From: Paenibacillus_F chitinolyticus_A
GTDB taxonomy: Bacteria > Bacillota > Bacilli > Paenibacillales > NBRC-103111
DNA length: 64,000 bases
Reading direction: 5' to 3'
Assembly: GCF_045038035.1 (NCBI RefSeq)
Contig: NZ_CP173427.1
Coordinates: 2,728,001-2,792,000, forward strand
In this document: piece after piece, positions 25,699-34,080 of the stretch
Position numbering within the stretch: position 1 is the stretch's first letter
Layout of the letters: every line of letters starts with the position of its first letter
Notes under the pieces: generated by a model
Seen by the model: the letters and a program-made list of their open reading frames with translations, nothing else
Databases searched by the model: none
Told to the model about the DNA's origin: nothing
Made by a program: the position numbers and the translations under genes

Positions 25699-27153
25699 AT
25701 GATTATGGAAGGAAACAACGGACGGTTTCAATCAGACGCAACATCGCCACGCAGCGGTTCTCCGCAAAGATCTTCGGCGCAGCATGTACCCAAAGAGCAT
25801 GCTCCTAGAAGTCACACTCCTGCGGAAGGGGCGGGGAACATACCGGCAGCATTCCATTCACAGACGATAGGCGAAAGAGGCCCGGTACTTGAACAGGACA
25901 ATATTTTACACGAAACACTGGAAACCTTTGTACATACAAAAATTATCGAAAGGCCGGTGCACGTGAAAGGCAATGGTGCCTTTGGTTACTTTCAAACCGT
26001 CCATTCCATGGCGGCCTACACCAAGCTCTGCTTTTTACAAAACCCCGGCCAGCAGGTTCCCGTTACCGTAAGGTTTTCCCTCGCCGTAAGCAATAAAGGC
26101 ACCCCGGATACTTCCCGCAATGTGCGCGGTTTCTCCACCAAATTTTACACGGAACAAGGAGTTTTTGATTTGCTCTGCAATCATATCCCCGTATTTTCCG
26201 TACGGGATGCCATTCGTTTTCCGGAGTTCGTTCAAGCCTTTCTGCCCTCGCCGGTAAACAACCTGATCGATCCGGAACGGATGTGGAGCTTCGTTGCCCG
26301 TGCGCCCGAATCCACTCATTTTCTGGTCCGGCTCTACTCGGACGCGGGCACGGTCAAAAGCTTCCGCCATATCCCGGGTCATAGTGTGAACACCTATGTG
26401 TGGAGAAACGCGCAGGGCGTCCGCACCTATGTAAAATACCACTGGATCCCGTTTGCCGGCGTGCAGGTTATCGACCGTCACGAAGCGGCCCGATTGAGCG
26501 AGAATCCGGATCTTGCAGGCCAAGATTTATTCGATACTCTGGCAGCGGGGAGCACCGTTGAATACGGGCTGCATGTACAGCTAATGAACCCGGACGACGA
26601 GGCCCTTCTTCCTTTCGATCCGCTGGATGATACCAAGGTCTGGGACGAGAGACAATATCCTTTGCTGCCGGTAGGCCGGCTGATACTGAACCGCAATCCG
26701 GACAACTATATGGATCAGGTGGAGAAAATAGCTTTCTCGCCGTCCAATCTCTTGGATGGAGCCGAGTTATCGGACGATAAATTGCTGCAAGGACGCGCCA
26801 ACATTTACTGGGATTCTCAGCGCCGGCGGTTGGGGACGGATTTCCGCAAAATCCCTGTCAATCATCAACAAAATTGGTCGCCCGATTCCCTTGTGACCAG
26901 CGGCAGCGGCAGATATGTTGAAGGCCGTCTCGTGCGGACCGATCTGTCCGAACCGGATAATTTTACACAGGCCGGCCAGTATTATCGCGCTCTGCCTCCT
27001 GTGCAGCAAGAGCATCTGGTGGATAACCTCTCTGCCGATCTTGCCGGTATATCCCATGGAACGCAAAGTACGGTCTTGAGCTATCTGTACCAGGCCTCGG
27101 CGGAACTGGGAGAACGGGTTGCCCGGCACATTCAAATGCAGACTAAAGGATAA
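25699..27153 (+). CDS. Heme catalase with altered distal residue
   Basis: A 484-residue monofunctional catalase of small-subunit size. The distal His is in ERPVHVKGNGAFGYF (His88), and the proximal Tyr is in NIYWDSQRRRLG (Tyr370), matching the family's Y-x-D-T/S-x-x-x-R-L-G. The segment aligned with the usual GNNTPVFF reads CNHIPVFS, so the catalytic Asn is replaced by His162 and the preceding Gly by Cys. The rest of the heme region is conserved. Spore catalases (KatX type) might share the change; I cannot check. Start at ATG 25699 follows GGGAGGG by 4 bases (ATG at 25705 is equally possible). A GGGGTATAA element at about 25630 may be part of an alternative-sigma promoter. No regulator is adjacent. 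Confidence 0.88.
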   Translation: MIMEGNNGRFQSDATSPRSGSPQRSSAQHVPKEHAPRSHTPAEGAGNIPAAFHSQTIGERGPVLEQDNILHETLETFVHTKIIERPVHVKGNGAFGYFQTVHSMAAYTKLCFLQNPGQQVPVTVRFSLAVSNKGTPDTSRNVRGFSTKFYTEQGVFDLLCNHIPVFSVRDAIRFPEFVQAFLPSPVNNLIDPERMWSFVARAPESTHFLVRLYSDAGTVKSFRHIPGHSVNTYVWRNAQGVRTYVKYHWIPFAGVQVIDRHEAARLSENPDLAGQDLFDTLAAGSTVEYGLHVQLMNPDDEALLPFDPLDDTKVWDERQYPLLPVGRLILNRNPDNYMDQVEKIAFSPSNLLDGAELSDDKLLQGRANIYWDSQRRRLGTDFRKIPVNHQQNWSPDSLVTSGSGRYVEGRLVRTDLSEPDNFTQAGQYYRALPPVQQEHLVDNLSADLAGISHGTQSTVLSYLYQASAELGERVARHIQMQTKG

Positions 27154-27229
27154 TTCCCTAAAAAATGAAGGGCCCTTCAGGGCAGCACGCATAGTTAGAT
27201 CTGCTTAGAGCGCAGTCTGTTGATAACAA

Positions 27230-27278
27230 GGATAGATGTTCTTGTCTTAGGCACCGGACAAGAACATCTATCCTTTTC
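27230..27278 (+). terminator. Strong terminator after catalase gene
   Basis: A perfect 17-bp stem (27230-27246 with 27257-27273), 10-base loop and TTTT run. A separate 14-bp palindrome, TGAAGGGCCCTTCA, lies at 27166-27179 just after the catalase stop. Confidence 0.85.
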
Positions 27279-27407
27279 CGTCTAACCGGCAGCATGCTGT
27301 ATTTCGGGCAAATCACCGAGGCGGAGCAGGGTAGGAGAAGCTGTAAAATTCCGCGTCAGCCAAGGCCAGACTCCGCCGTCCCTACCATTCGTGCAATCAT
27401 TGTATTG

Positions 27408-28673
27408 TCAAAAAGCGACGGGAAGGGAGGTTATTCCCTGTGAGCTCAGCGTGAAACTCCAGGCGACGCTCTCCCGCGGGACGTTGAGCCGCAGATTAGG
27501 CAAGCGCCTTAGCAGGGTAGTAAAAGCAATGTCACCTTCCACACGGGCAAGCGGAGCCCCCAAGCACATATGGATGCCTTGTCCGAAGGCGAGATGACGA
27601 TGGATTGTACGCGTAATGTCGAGTTCTTCCGGCTGCGTAAACTGATTTTCATCGCGGTTCGCTGATTTCAACACGGGAATGACGATATCGCCCTTCTTGA
27701 TCGCCTGTCCGGCAAGCTCGAGATCTTCCGTTGCAAAACGCGGTCCGGCTATAGTGGCAGGACCATTGAAGCGCAGCAGCTCTTCGACGGCGGAAGGAAC
27801 CAGGCTAAGATCGGATTTGAGTTTCTCGAGCTGCTCGGGATGATCCAGCAGGGTGAAGGCTCCGGTGGCGATCAGATTCGAGGTTGTCTCATGCCCGGCA
27901 AAGATCAATAACGTGATCATCGAGAGCAGCTCCGCTTCGCTGAGCCGGTCTCCCTCCGATTCCATCTCGATCAGCCGGCTGATCAAGTCATCGGCAGGAC
28001 GGCGGCGTTTGTCGGCCACAAGCTGCGCGGTATATTCGCCGAAGGCTCGCAGATGTTCATCGATACCCGGCTCCCGTCTTCCGAGCCCCAGGCCGTGCGC
28101 GATGGCCGCGGACCAGACATGGATTTGCTCCCGGTCAGCTTCCGGCACTCCGAGCATATCGGAGATGACGTTGATCGGCAAAGGATAGGCATAGTCTTTG
28201 ACGAGGTCCATCTCGCCTTGATCCTGCACCCGGTCGAGTAATTCGTCCGCAATTTGCTGCACGCGGGGACGTAAGCCTTCCATGTATCTTGGCGTGAAGA
28301 CTTTGGAAACGAGGCCGCGCAGTCTGCGGTGATCGGGTTCATCGACAGAAAGCATGGAACTTCCGGTAAAGAAGGTAGGAGGAGCGGACGGGTCCGGATT
28401 GCCGCCGGCTAAAGTTTGCCTGATATCGCCGTGTCCGTCGATAGTACTCGGATCGACCGTAAAGCGGGTATGATCCTTGAGTACACGCATCGCCTCTTCC
28501 ATACGCGTCACCATCCAGGCCTGCTTATCCGCCCCCGCCATCGGGAACGGGACAGAAATAACGGATCCCATTGCCCGCATTTGCGCAAATATCGTAAAAG
28601 GGCTTTCATCGCTTTCGCCGCTAAACAAGCTGAGTGCCGACTTCTTTGGAACATTTGGATCCGAATTGTTCAT
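27408..28673 (-). CDS. Cytochrome P450
   Basis: A 421-residue soluble bacterial P450. The heme loop FGQGIHMCLGAPLAR (Cys ligand), I-helix AGHETTSN and the ExxR helix (VEELLRF region) are all present. It resembles the CYP107/CYP109-type Bacillus enzymes that hydroxylate fatty acids, terpenes or macrolides; substrate not determined. ATG at 28673 follows AAGGGA at 8 bases, preferred over an ATG three codons earlier. The gene diverges from a TetR gene, its probable regulator. No ferredoxin or reductase gene is nearby. Confidence 0.9.
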   Translation of the reverse strand: MNNSDPNVPKKSALSLFSGESDESPFTIFAQMRAMGSVISVPFPMAGADKQAWMVTRMEEAMRVLKDHTRFTVDPSTIDGHGDIRQTLAGGNPDPSAPPTFFTGSSMLSVDEPDHRRLRGLVSKVFTPRYMEGLRPRVQQIADELLDRVQDQGEMDLVKDYAYPLPINVISDMLGVPEADREQIHVWSAAIAHGLGLGRREPGIDEHLRAFGEYTAQLVADKRRRPADDLISRLIEMESEGDRLSEAELLSMITLLIFAGHETTSNLIATGAFTLLDHPEQLEKLKSDLSLVPSAVEELLRFNGPATIAGPRFATEDLELAGQAIKKGDIVIPVLKSANRDENQFTQPEELDITRTIHRHLAFGQGIHMCLGAPLARVEGDIAFTTLLRRLPNLRLNVPRESVAWSFTLSSQGITSLPVAF

Positions 28674-28838
28674 AAATACCATCCCTTCGCTTGAGCTTTT
28701 TACTTTTTTAAAAGAAACCGAACCTCCAAGTCAAAATGCCTGTATAAAGGAACCACGATAATAAACCGAAAAGCGCGGAATCTCGACCGGACAAAGTGTC
28801 AACGGAGGAATCGATGCGCTTTTTCTCGCTGTCTTACA

Positions 28839-28888
28839 TTGTGAAATCCCTTTCCAAAGAGTATAATGTCACTGAATGACAAATGTCA
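28839..28888 (+). promoter_or_regulatory. TetR-gene promoter with TGACA-N2-TGTCA element
   Basis: TTGTGA at 28839-28844, 17-bp spacer and TATAAT at 28862-28867 make a good sigma-A promoter. TGACAAATGTCA at 28877-28888 is an inverted repeat with 5-bp arms placed at the start of transcription, a likely operator for the TetR protein. Confidence 0.65.
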
Positions 28889-28905
28889 ATGAAGGAAGAA
28901 ATGTG

Positions 28906-29526
28906 ATGAATACCATAAAATTTCTGCCAAACGGAGACACGCAGCCGGAAAACTTGCGGGAACGCAAGAAACGTCAGGCGCAAGCGGCCATTGAAGAAGC
29001 GGCACTACGGCTCTTTCGGCAAAAAGGCTATGAGCAGACCTCCATCCAGGACATAGCTGACGCGGTGACGATGTCTCCGCGCACTTTTTTTCGCTATTTT
29101 GCGTCCAAGGAAGAGGTCCTTTCCGGGCTCATTCATACGATACAGAGCGATGGTATCCGTACGCTCGTGCACGCTGCGTCTTCGGCATCGCCGCACACTG
29201 CGCTGCGGGAAGTCTTCGGGTATCTGGCTGGCAGGTATCAGGAGCAGCGGTCCAACCTGTATATCCGTCATCAGATTGCCATGCAGACCCCGTCCATCGC
29301 TTCCTTGTTTCTGTATGCGCTGCTGGAAACGGAGCCGGCCATTTGCGAAGCGGTTTGCTCCCGCCTCGAACCGGCCAGGGACCGCAACGAGATACGCTTC
29401 CTGGTAGCCGTCTATATGGCAGCGCTGCGTGTCTCCCTGGAGGAGTGGCTGGAATATGAGGACAGCCGTGATCTCGTTTCCCTGCTTCACAACCATCTGG
29501 ATTGCTTCTCTACCGACCCTAATTGA
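28906..29526 (+). CDS. TetR family transcriptional regulator
   Basis: A 206-residue regulator. The N-terminal HTH is typical (AALRLFRQKGYEQTSIQDIADAVTMSPRTFFRYFASKEE; shown here only as its outline, residues about 25-63). The C-terminal ligand domain is not close to a family I can name. ATG at 28906 follows GAAGGAAG by 7 bases; an ATG ten codons upstream lies in the operator and is unlikely. It is divergent from a P450 gene and may repress both. The isochorismatase-type gene follows after 38 bases. Confidence 0.86.
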   Translation: MNTIKFLPNGDTQPENLRERKKRQAQAAIEEAALRLFRQKGYEQTSIQDIADAVTMSPRTFFRYFASKEEVLSGLIHTIQSDGIRTLVHAASSASPHTALREVFGYLAGRYQEQRSNLYIRHQIAMQTPSIASLFLYALLETEPAICEAVCSRLEPARDRNEIRFLVAVYMAALRVSLEEWLEYEDSRDLVSLLHNHLDCFSTDPN

Positions 29527-29564
29527 ACAAAACGAATGTAAAATGAATGCGAGGAAGTGAAACG

Positions 29565-30044
29565 GTGAAAATTGCACTTTTAATCGTCGATATGCAAATT
29601 GAATTTCTGCAGGGTCTTCCGGTCGCAGCCGCAAGCGAGTATATAAATCATACGGCTCGAATTTTGCGTTCCGGCGGACATCAAGTCATTCATATCCAGG
29701 ATGTGGAAGGGGCCGGGACGGTTAGTCCGGAACGTCTTGATTTTATACCGGAGATTCAAGTGGAGCAAGATGACCTCCTGGTGAAGAAGACTTTCTCCAA
29801 CGCTTTCTGGCAGACGGATTTGGAACAAATTTTGCTCGATCGTCAGATCGGCCTTGTCGTGGTAGCGGGCTATGACGCCGGGAATTGCGTCTTATTTACG
29901 TACAATGGAGCGATTGAACGCGGGTTTAAATCCGCCGTTTTACAGCATGGCATTATGAGTTCGAGAGAAGATCTCGTTCACCTTACATACCGGGACCGCC
30001 ATGTGATTTCCTATCCGGTTATCGAATTCATGGTTCAGTCCTAA
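29565..30044 (+). CDS. Isochorismatase-family cysteine hydrolase
   Basis: A 159-residue protein of the isochorismatase/nicotinamidase fold. The catalytic triad is visible as Asp in LIVDMQ, Lys in LVKKTFSNAF and Cys in YDAGNCVLFT. The substrate is open: the family hydrolyses amides and N-carbamoyl compounds. GTG start at 29565 was chosen because GAGGAAG stands 8 bases ahead; an ATG 6 codons earlier overlaps that site. It is just downstream of the TetR gene and may be co-transcribed. Confidence 0.83.
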   Translation: MKIALLIVDMQIEFLQGLPVAAASEYINHTARILRSGGHQVIHIQDVEGAGTVSPERLDFIPEIQVEQDDLLVKKTFSNAFWQTDLEQILLDRQIGLVVVAGYDAGNCVLFTYNGAIERGFKSAVLQHGIMSSREDLVHLTYRDRHVISYPVIEFMVQS

Positions 30045-30076
30045 GCGGCTGGAACGGGACCGGTTGGCTGCCTATC

Positions 30077-30123
30077 GTTTAAATGTCCTCCATCTTGGTT
30101 ACAAAGAGAAGTGTTAAACACTT
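30077..30123 (+). promoter_or_regulatory. Possible promoter and 15-bp palindrome upstream of SDR gene
   Basis: GTTTAA at 30077-30082, 14-bp spacer and GGTTAC at 30097-30102 resemble a general-stress (sigma-B-type) promoter, though Paenibacillus is usually thought to lack sigma-B. A perfect palindrome AAGTGTT-A-AACACTT lies at 30109-30123, where an operator would overlap the transcription start. Confidence 0.4.
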
Positions 30124-30174
30124 TTCAGTCAACTGTCGAACGAATACAGAGACAACCCAGAGGAGGACTTCACT

Positions 30175-31077
30175 ATGCCGGAACAAGACCAGAATACCGT
30201 GCAGGATCCAACTACCCAATATCCGAAGGCGGCACCCGATTGGAAGCAGACACAGCCTGAACCGGGGCTTCAGAACAAAATGACTCCCGTACCCGACGCA
30301 GGGGAGACCAGCTATCGCGGCAGCGGGCGATTAACCGGCCGCAAAGCGGTAGTCACGGGAGCCGACAGCGGAATCGGACGCGCGGCGGCGATTGCTTTTG
30401 CCCGCGAAGGTGCGGATGTGGTTCTGTCTTACTTGCCGGAGGAAGAGGCGGATGCGCAGGAAGTCGTCAAATTGATCGAAGAAGCGGGCCGGAAAGCCGT
30501 TGCTTTTCCGGGCGATCTGAAGGACGAGCATTACTGCGCGCAGCTGATTGCGACAGCGGTGGATAAACTGGGCGGAATCGATATTCTTGCCAACGTGGCA
30601 GGCAAGCAGCAGTACGTGGAGAATATTGCGGATCTGACGACCGAACAATTCGACGCCACTTTCAAGACCAACGTCTATTCTCTGTTCTGGCTCTGCAAAG
30701 CTGCGATCGGGCACATGAAGCCGGGCAGCTCCATTATCAATACTTCTTCCATTCAAGCGTATAAACCGTCGCCGATCCTTTTGGATTATGCGACTACGAA
30801 ATCGGCGATCAATACCTTCAGCAAAGCGCTCGCACAGCAGGTAGCGGGCAAGGGCATCCGGGTAAATGTGGTGGCCCCGGGTCCCGTATGGACCCCCCTG
30901 CAGGTAGCGGGAGGGCAGCCGACCGAGAAGCTGGCGCAATTCGGCGCGAATACGCCGCTTGGCCGACCCGGACAGCCCGCCGAAATGGCTCCGGCCTTTG
31001 TATTTTTGGCGAGTCAGGAATCCAGCTATATCAGCGGAGAAACTCTTAACGCCAACGGCGGAACGCCTACGCCGTAA
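30175..31077 (+). CDS. SDR family oxidoreductase (YdaD/YhdF general-stress type)
   Basis: A 300-residue short-chain dehydrogenase with a 45-residue Pro/Gln-rich N-terminal extension. Motifs: TGADSGIGRAAA (NADP-binding), NVAG, Ser in INTSS and YATTKSA (Tyr-x-x-x-Lys). The extension and the PDWKQTQPEPG segment are characteristic of the YdaD/YhdF/GS39 group of general-stress dehydrogenases; the extension has no known activity. AGAGGAGG precedes the ATG. A palindrome and a GTTTAA-N14-GGTTAC element lie upstream. Natural substrate unknown. Confidence 0.9.
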   Translation: MPEQDQNTVQDPTTQYPKAAPDWKQTQPEPGLQNKMTPVPDAGETSYRGSGRLTGRKAVVTGADSGIGRAAAIAFAREGADVVLSYLPEEEADAQEVVKLIEEAGRKAVAFPGDLKDEHYCAQLIATAVDKLGGIDILANVAGKQQYVENIADLTTEQFDATFKTNVYSLFWLCKAAIGHMKPGSSIINTSSIQAYKPSPILLDYATTKSAINTFSKALAQQVAGKGIRVNVVAPGPVWTPLQVAGGQPTEKLAQFGANTPLGRPGQPAEMAPAFVFLASQESSYISGETLNANGGTPTP

Positions 31078-31129
31078 CATTTTCAGCATTCATGAGGACG
31101 ACTTTGCCCGTAAAGGAACGAGTCACCCC

Positions 31130-31174
31130 AAAAAACTCTTCCGGTCTTCAAAAAGACGGGTAGGAGTTTTTTTT
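31130..31174 (+). terminator. Terminator after SDR gene
   Basis: A stem of about 15 bp with mismatches between 31130-31148 and 31153-31172, ending in eight T residues. Confidence 0.75.
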
Positions 31175-31304
31175 GGTTTAACAAGAAAGCGGACAAATCG
31201 AGCTTCTCTCACACTTACCTTTAGGTAAGTACCTGTACTAAAAGTGCACAAGATTATGTGAGTTTTATTGATCATTTGTAACAGGCTGCTTTAAAAGACG
31301 TGAA

Positions 31305-31340
31305 AAAAGAAGTATTTCCTGATAAGGAAATACTTCTTTT
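31305..31340 (-). terminator. Terminator of the HxlR-remnant unit
   Basis: A perfect 16-bp stem (31305-31320 with 31325-31340), GATA loop. On the minus strand it is followed by six T residues, so it ends transcripts running down from VanZ and the HxlR fragment. Confidence 0.82.
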
Positions 31341-31363
31341 GATTTCGTTCGAAACAGCGGACC

Positions 31364-31573
31364 TTACCGCTTCCCGGTCTGTGGAACCGGCAAGTTGTTT
31401 TCTCCCCACTCGCACATCATATTTAATAAGGGAAGGAGAGATAAGCCGCGTTCCGATAAGGAATATTCGACTTTTGGAGGCACTTGGGGAAATTCCTCGC
31501 GCACGGTAAGTCCGTCCGCTTCCATTTCTTTTAACATGATGCTCAGTGTCTTATAGGAAATGCTTCCTATGTT
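31364..31573 (-). pseudogene. HxlR-family regulator, C-terminal fragment
   Basis: Reading the minus strand from 31573, the frame gives ISYKTLSIMLKEMEADGL, then FPQVPPKVEYSLSERG, the unmistakable C-terminal half of an HxlR/MarR-like winged helix. The N-terminal half (first helices and CPV motif) is absent, no start codon or ribosome site is present, and the TAA of the vanZ gene lies directly upstream in the same frame. It ends in a proper TAA followed by its own terminator. It is therefore a truncated leftover next to the vanZ-sigma unit, probably from a deletion that brought vanZ up to its terminator. Confidence 0.8.
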
Positions 31574-32125
31574 TTAAAGCCTGAATCTGTCCGCCAGACG
31601 CTGGATAGCGGCCGATCGCATCAGCATGCTGTAGAGAAGAAAGCCAAGCGCTCCCCCGAGCGTGTTGGCCAAAATGTCATTAATATCCGTGCTCCTTCCG
31701 TTGCCCAGAGTGATCCGAATGATCAACTGTAATAATTCTATGGAGAGACTTACAACCAGAGCCAGTTTCGCCGCTTTCGTAAAGGTGCCGTATTTAGGGT
31801 TCATGAGAGGCAGGTAAATACCCAGCGGTACGAGCATAAGGATGTTCAGGACAAATGTCTTTATGTCAAGTGTCAGAAGCGGAATAAAGTTAATCGTTTT
31901 ATACCAGGGCGTCTGATTGGCATACAGCCCGAGATTGACGTCAATCGGAAAAAAGACCAAATGGATGACTGCCAATATATAGATGCAAAATGAGATCAGC
32001 AAGATGCATTGTAGAGCTGTAAACTTACGTTTTTTAAACGTTGAAGTCCCGAACAAAGTGACCAGAAAAATCAAGAATAGCGGTATCAGGATGAAATAGG
32101 ACTCAATCGTAAATTGGATAGACAT
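31574..32125 (-). CDS. VanZ family membrane protein
   Basis: A 183-residue protein with five hydrophobic segments. The VanZ signature is present: NFIPL in the loop, NILMLVPLGIYLPL and the STDINDILANTLGGALGF segment near the C-terminus. VanZ-like proteins alter teicoplanin susceptibility in enterococci, but most members have no known role. ATG at 32125 follows GGGGGAG by 11 bases. It begins 20 bases after the DUF4179 stop and ends the sigma/anti-sigma unit. Confidence 0.85.
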   Translation of the reverse strand: MSIQFTIESYFILIPLFLIFLVTLFGTSTFKKRKFTALQCILLISFCIYILAVIHLVFFPIDVNLGLYANQTPWYKTINFIPLLTLDIKTFVLNILMLVPLGIYLPLMNPKYGTFTKAAKLALVVSLSIELLQLIIRITLGNGRSTDINDILANTLGGALGFLLYSMLMRSAAIQRLADRFRL

Positions 32126-32145
32126 CAGTCTCGAATCTCCCCCGT

Positions 32146-33279
32146 TCAATTGGCGGCATGCATATCGATTTTCATTTCAAGCCCTTTGATGTACTGATCC
32201 TCGTGCACGTTCTCCGTGAAGTCATCCTTGATCACAAAAGGTTTTAAAACTAAATAGTCGATCTTTCCCGGTGTTGTGGCGTACCGGTTGTCAAAGTTCA
32301 GACGATTCCCTTCATATACGCCATCTCCGTTCAAACGGGGCAGTTGCCGGCCTTGATCGTCGAATACCGCTATGCCGATTCGGCGCAATCTGTTTTCTTC
32401 ATTCAGGTTCAGCGCGGTGACTTTATCCAATGTCACGGACGAATAGATGCGGGTCGTCAAAGGCGTCGCTTGAAGAGCGGTTACCGAGAAAGTAAGCTCG
32501 TCCTTGGTAACGGCGGCATCCGGATGCCTGTTAACGATATGATCCGTGGACTTGCGGAAAGGGACATCGAGTTTAAACTCGTGATCAATCCCGTCCAAGA
32601 CGAGCGTTACTTCGGCATTGAACGAATCGGGAACAGAGCGGGCGCCGGACGTGTCCAGCACTTCTTCAAAGATGAGCATGTTCGGATTTGCTTCTCCGGC
32701 CCCCGTAAAGAAACCGCCTTTCAGAATAGAACCCGGAGTGCCCTGCCGTTTACCGTCTACGCTGAAAAAGACGTTGTCGATCGCGTTATTAAGATTCACG
32801 GTTCTTTTTCCGTTATCGTACTTGCCATCCCGCAGATTTGGAGCCGTCACCCTCAGCAAGAAGGCGGCCCGGCTTCCGTCGAAGACCGTCTCGGTTACTT
32901 CAAGCTTAACATCCTTGTAAAACACCTTGTTGTTCACGGGTGAAGCAAGTCCGAGGTCGCCGGCGTTGCGAAGTCCGATATCGGCTTCAATAGAGCTGAA
33001 GAGGCTTCCGATTAAAGGAATACTCTTGATCGAATTGGCCATTACCGGAGACACGAAGCCGGAAGCGAAGAGCGTCGTACCGAGGATAACCGCGGCTGAA
33101 GTGACAGAGGTGATCCGGCGCAGGCGAGACTTCGGTTTATTTTTGCGAGTGGCAGCCCTATCCGGGAGTGAAGCATAGGTTTCATCCAGGCGCGAGCGGA
33201 CAAGCGATGAAATAGCCATATTTGCGGATTTCACTTCTTTCAGTTTTTTTAATTCGTCCGTAAGGTCAAATTGATCCAT
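32146..33279 (-). CDS. DUF4179-containing anti-sigma factor
   Basis: A 377-residue protein: about 55 cytoplasmic residues, one transmembrane helix (about 58-80: ITSVTSAAVILGTTLFASG), and a long extracellular part with a DUF4179 domain followed by beta-rich sequence. Such proteins are membrane anti-sigma factors of ECF sigma genes in Bacillales. The start overlaps the sigma gene's stop by 14 bases, which supports a tightly coupled pair. The signal that releases the sigma factor is not known. Confidence 0.88.
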   Translation of the reverse strand: MDQFDLTDELKKLKEVKSANMAISSLVRSRLDETYASLPDRAATRKNKPKSRLRRITSVTSAAVILGTTLFASGFVSPVMANSIKSIPLIGSLFSSIEADIGLRNAGDLGLASPVNNKVFYKDVKLEVTETVFDGSRAAFLLRVTAPNLRDGKYDNGKRTVNLNNAIDNVFFSVDGKRQGTPGSILKGGFFTGAGEANPNMLIFEEVLDTSGARSVPDSFNAEVTLVLDGIDHEFKLDVPFRKSTDHIVNRHPDAAVTKDELTFSVTALQATPLTTRIYSSVTLDKVTALNLNEENRLRRIGIAVFDDQGRQLPRLNGDGVYEGNRLNFDNRYATTPGKIDYLVLKPFVIKDDFTENVHEDQYIKGLEMKIDMHAAN

Positions 33280-33799
33280 AATTCATCTTCCCTTCACGAA
33301 GGATTTTAAAATGTTTCAGCAGGGTATCGCGCGCTCTGGAAAGGCGCATCTTGACGGCACTCTCCGAAATGTTTAGGGCGCTTGCCACCTGGCGCAGGGG
33401 CAAATCTTCAAAATAATGAAGAATGACGACGATACGCTGGTTCTCATCCAACCGGTCTACCGCTTCTCTCAGATCCACTTTATCGTAATCATCGGAGAAG
33501 GAAGAGGCTGCTGGGACTTCCGAGTAAGCTACGGCACGGGACCTGTTTGCAAGAATCGTATGACATTCATTTATCAGAATCCGGAACATCCAGGTTTTAA
33601 AAAATTTCGGCTCGCGCAGGGAAGGAATCGCTTTATACGCCTTAAGTACGGTTTCCTGCAGCGCATCGGCGACATCCTCGTCTTTTCCCAAAATGGATTT
33701 GGCCATATGGTGTAAAGAGTCCTCCGAGTGTCTGACAAGGCTGACAAAAGCTTCACGGTCGCCGGCTATCGCTTCAACCGCAAATTTCGTTAACTCCAC
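33266..33799 (-). CDS. ECF sigma factor (partner of DUF4179 anti-sigma)
   Basis: A 177-residue ECF sigma factor: sigma2 (about 10-75; VADALQETVLKAYKAI, FKTWMFRILINEC) and sigma4 (about 110-165; LDENQRIVVILHYFEDLPL, ISESAVKMRLSRARDTL). I chose GTG at 33799 because GAGGAG stands 8 bases ahead; the GTG three codons earlier is too close to it. It forms a unit with DUF4179 anti-sigma and VanZ. Upstream on the minus strand is a TGACCA-N15-CGTC element, suggesting autoregulation. Confidence 0.9.
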   Translation of the reverse strand: MELTKFAVEAIAGDREAFVSLVRHSEDSLHHMAKSILGKDEDVADALQETVLKAYKAIPSLREPKFFKTWMFRILINECHTILANRSRAVAYSEVPAASSFSDDYDKVDLREAVDRLDENQRIVVILHYFEDLPLRQVASALNISESAVKMRLSRARDTLLKHFKILREGKMNYGSI

Positions 33800-33840
33800 T
33801 TTCCACACTCCTCTTTCTTGTAGGCTTATATTTATACTAG

Positions 33841-33868
33841 TTAGACGGCCCAGGTCAGAATATGGTCA
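33841..33868 (-). promoter_or_regulatory. Candidate ECF promoter of the sigma/DUF4179 unit
   Basis: On the minus strand: TGACCA (33863-33868), 15-bp gap and CGTCTAA (33841-33847). CGTC is the standard -10 core of Bacillus ECF promoters and the -35 begins with TGA as usual. It lies about 40 bases ahead of the sigma start, as expected for autoregulation. Confidence 0.5.
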
Positions 33869-33946
33869 CATTTATTTTTTTGCCGCGTGTCCGCTGAGGG
33901 GACTGCAAACGTTCCCTCCAGGAGAAAAAGACCTCCGATCCGGCAG

Positions 33947-33977
33947 TTGACTTTCCCCTTAGGGGAAGCTGTACAGT
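33947..33977 (+). promoter_or_regulatory. MerR-type promoter with 19-bp spacer and internal palindrome
   Basis: TTGACT at 33947-33952 and TACAGT at 33972-33977 are separated by 19 bp, the long spacer that MerR-family activators correct by twisting DNA. The spacer contains TTCCCCTTAGGGGAA, an inverted repeat of the kind bound by BmrR/Mta-like proteins. The MerR-family gene itself begins about 100 bases downstream. Confidence 0.8.
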
Positions 33978-34080
33978 GAAGTTGAACGAACTTCGCCCGA
34001 GGAAAGACGAATTGTCACGTACAAAGGCGCGATACATACCCCGCATAGCTCTTAAAAACAAGAAGAATGGAGGCGATCTC

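Noticed and set aside
28576..28700. Pairing of the P450 at 27.4-28.7 kb with a redox partner gene
   Set aside because: No ferredoxin, flavodoxin or reductase gene is present in the surrounding 10 kb.
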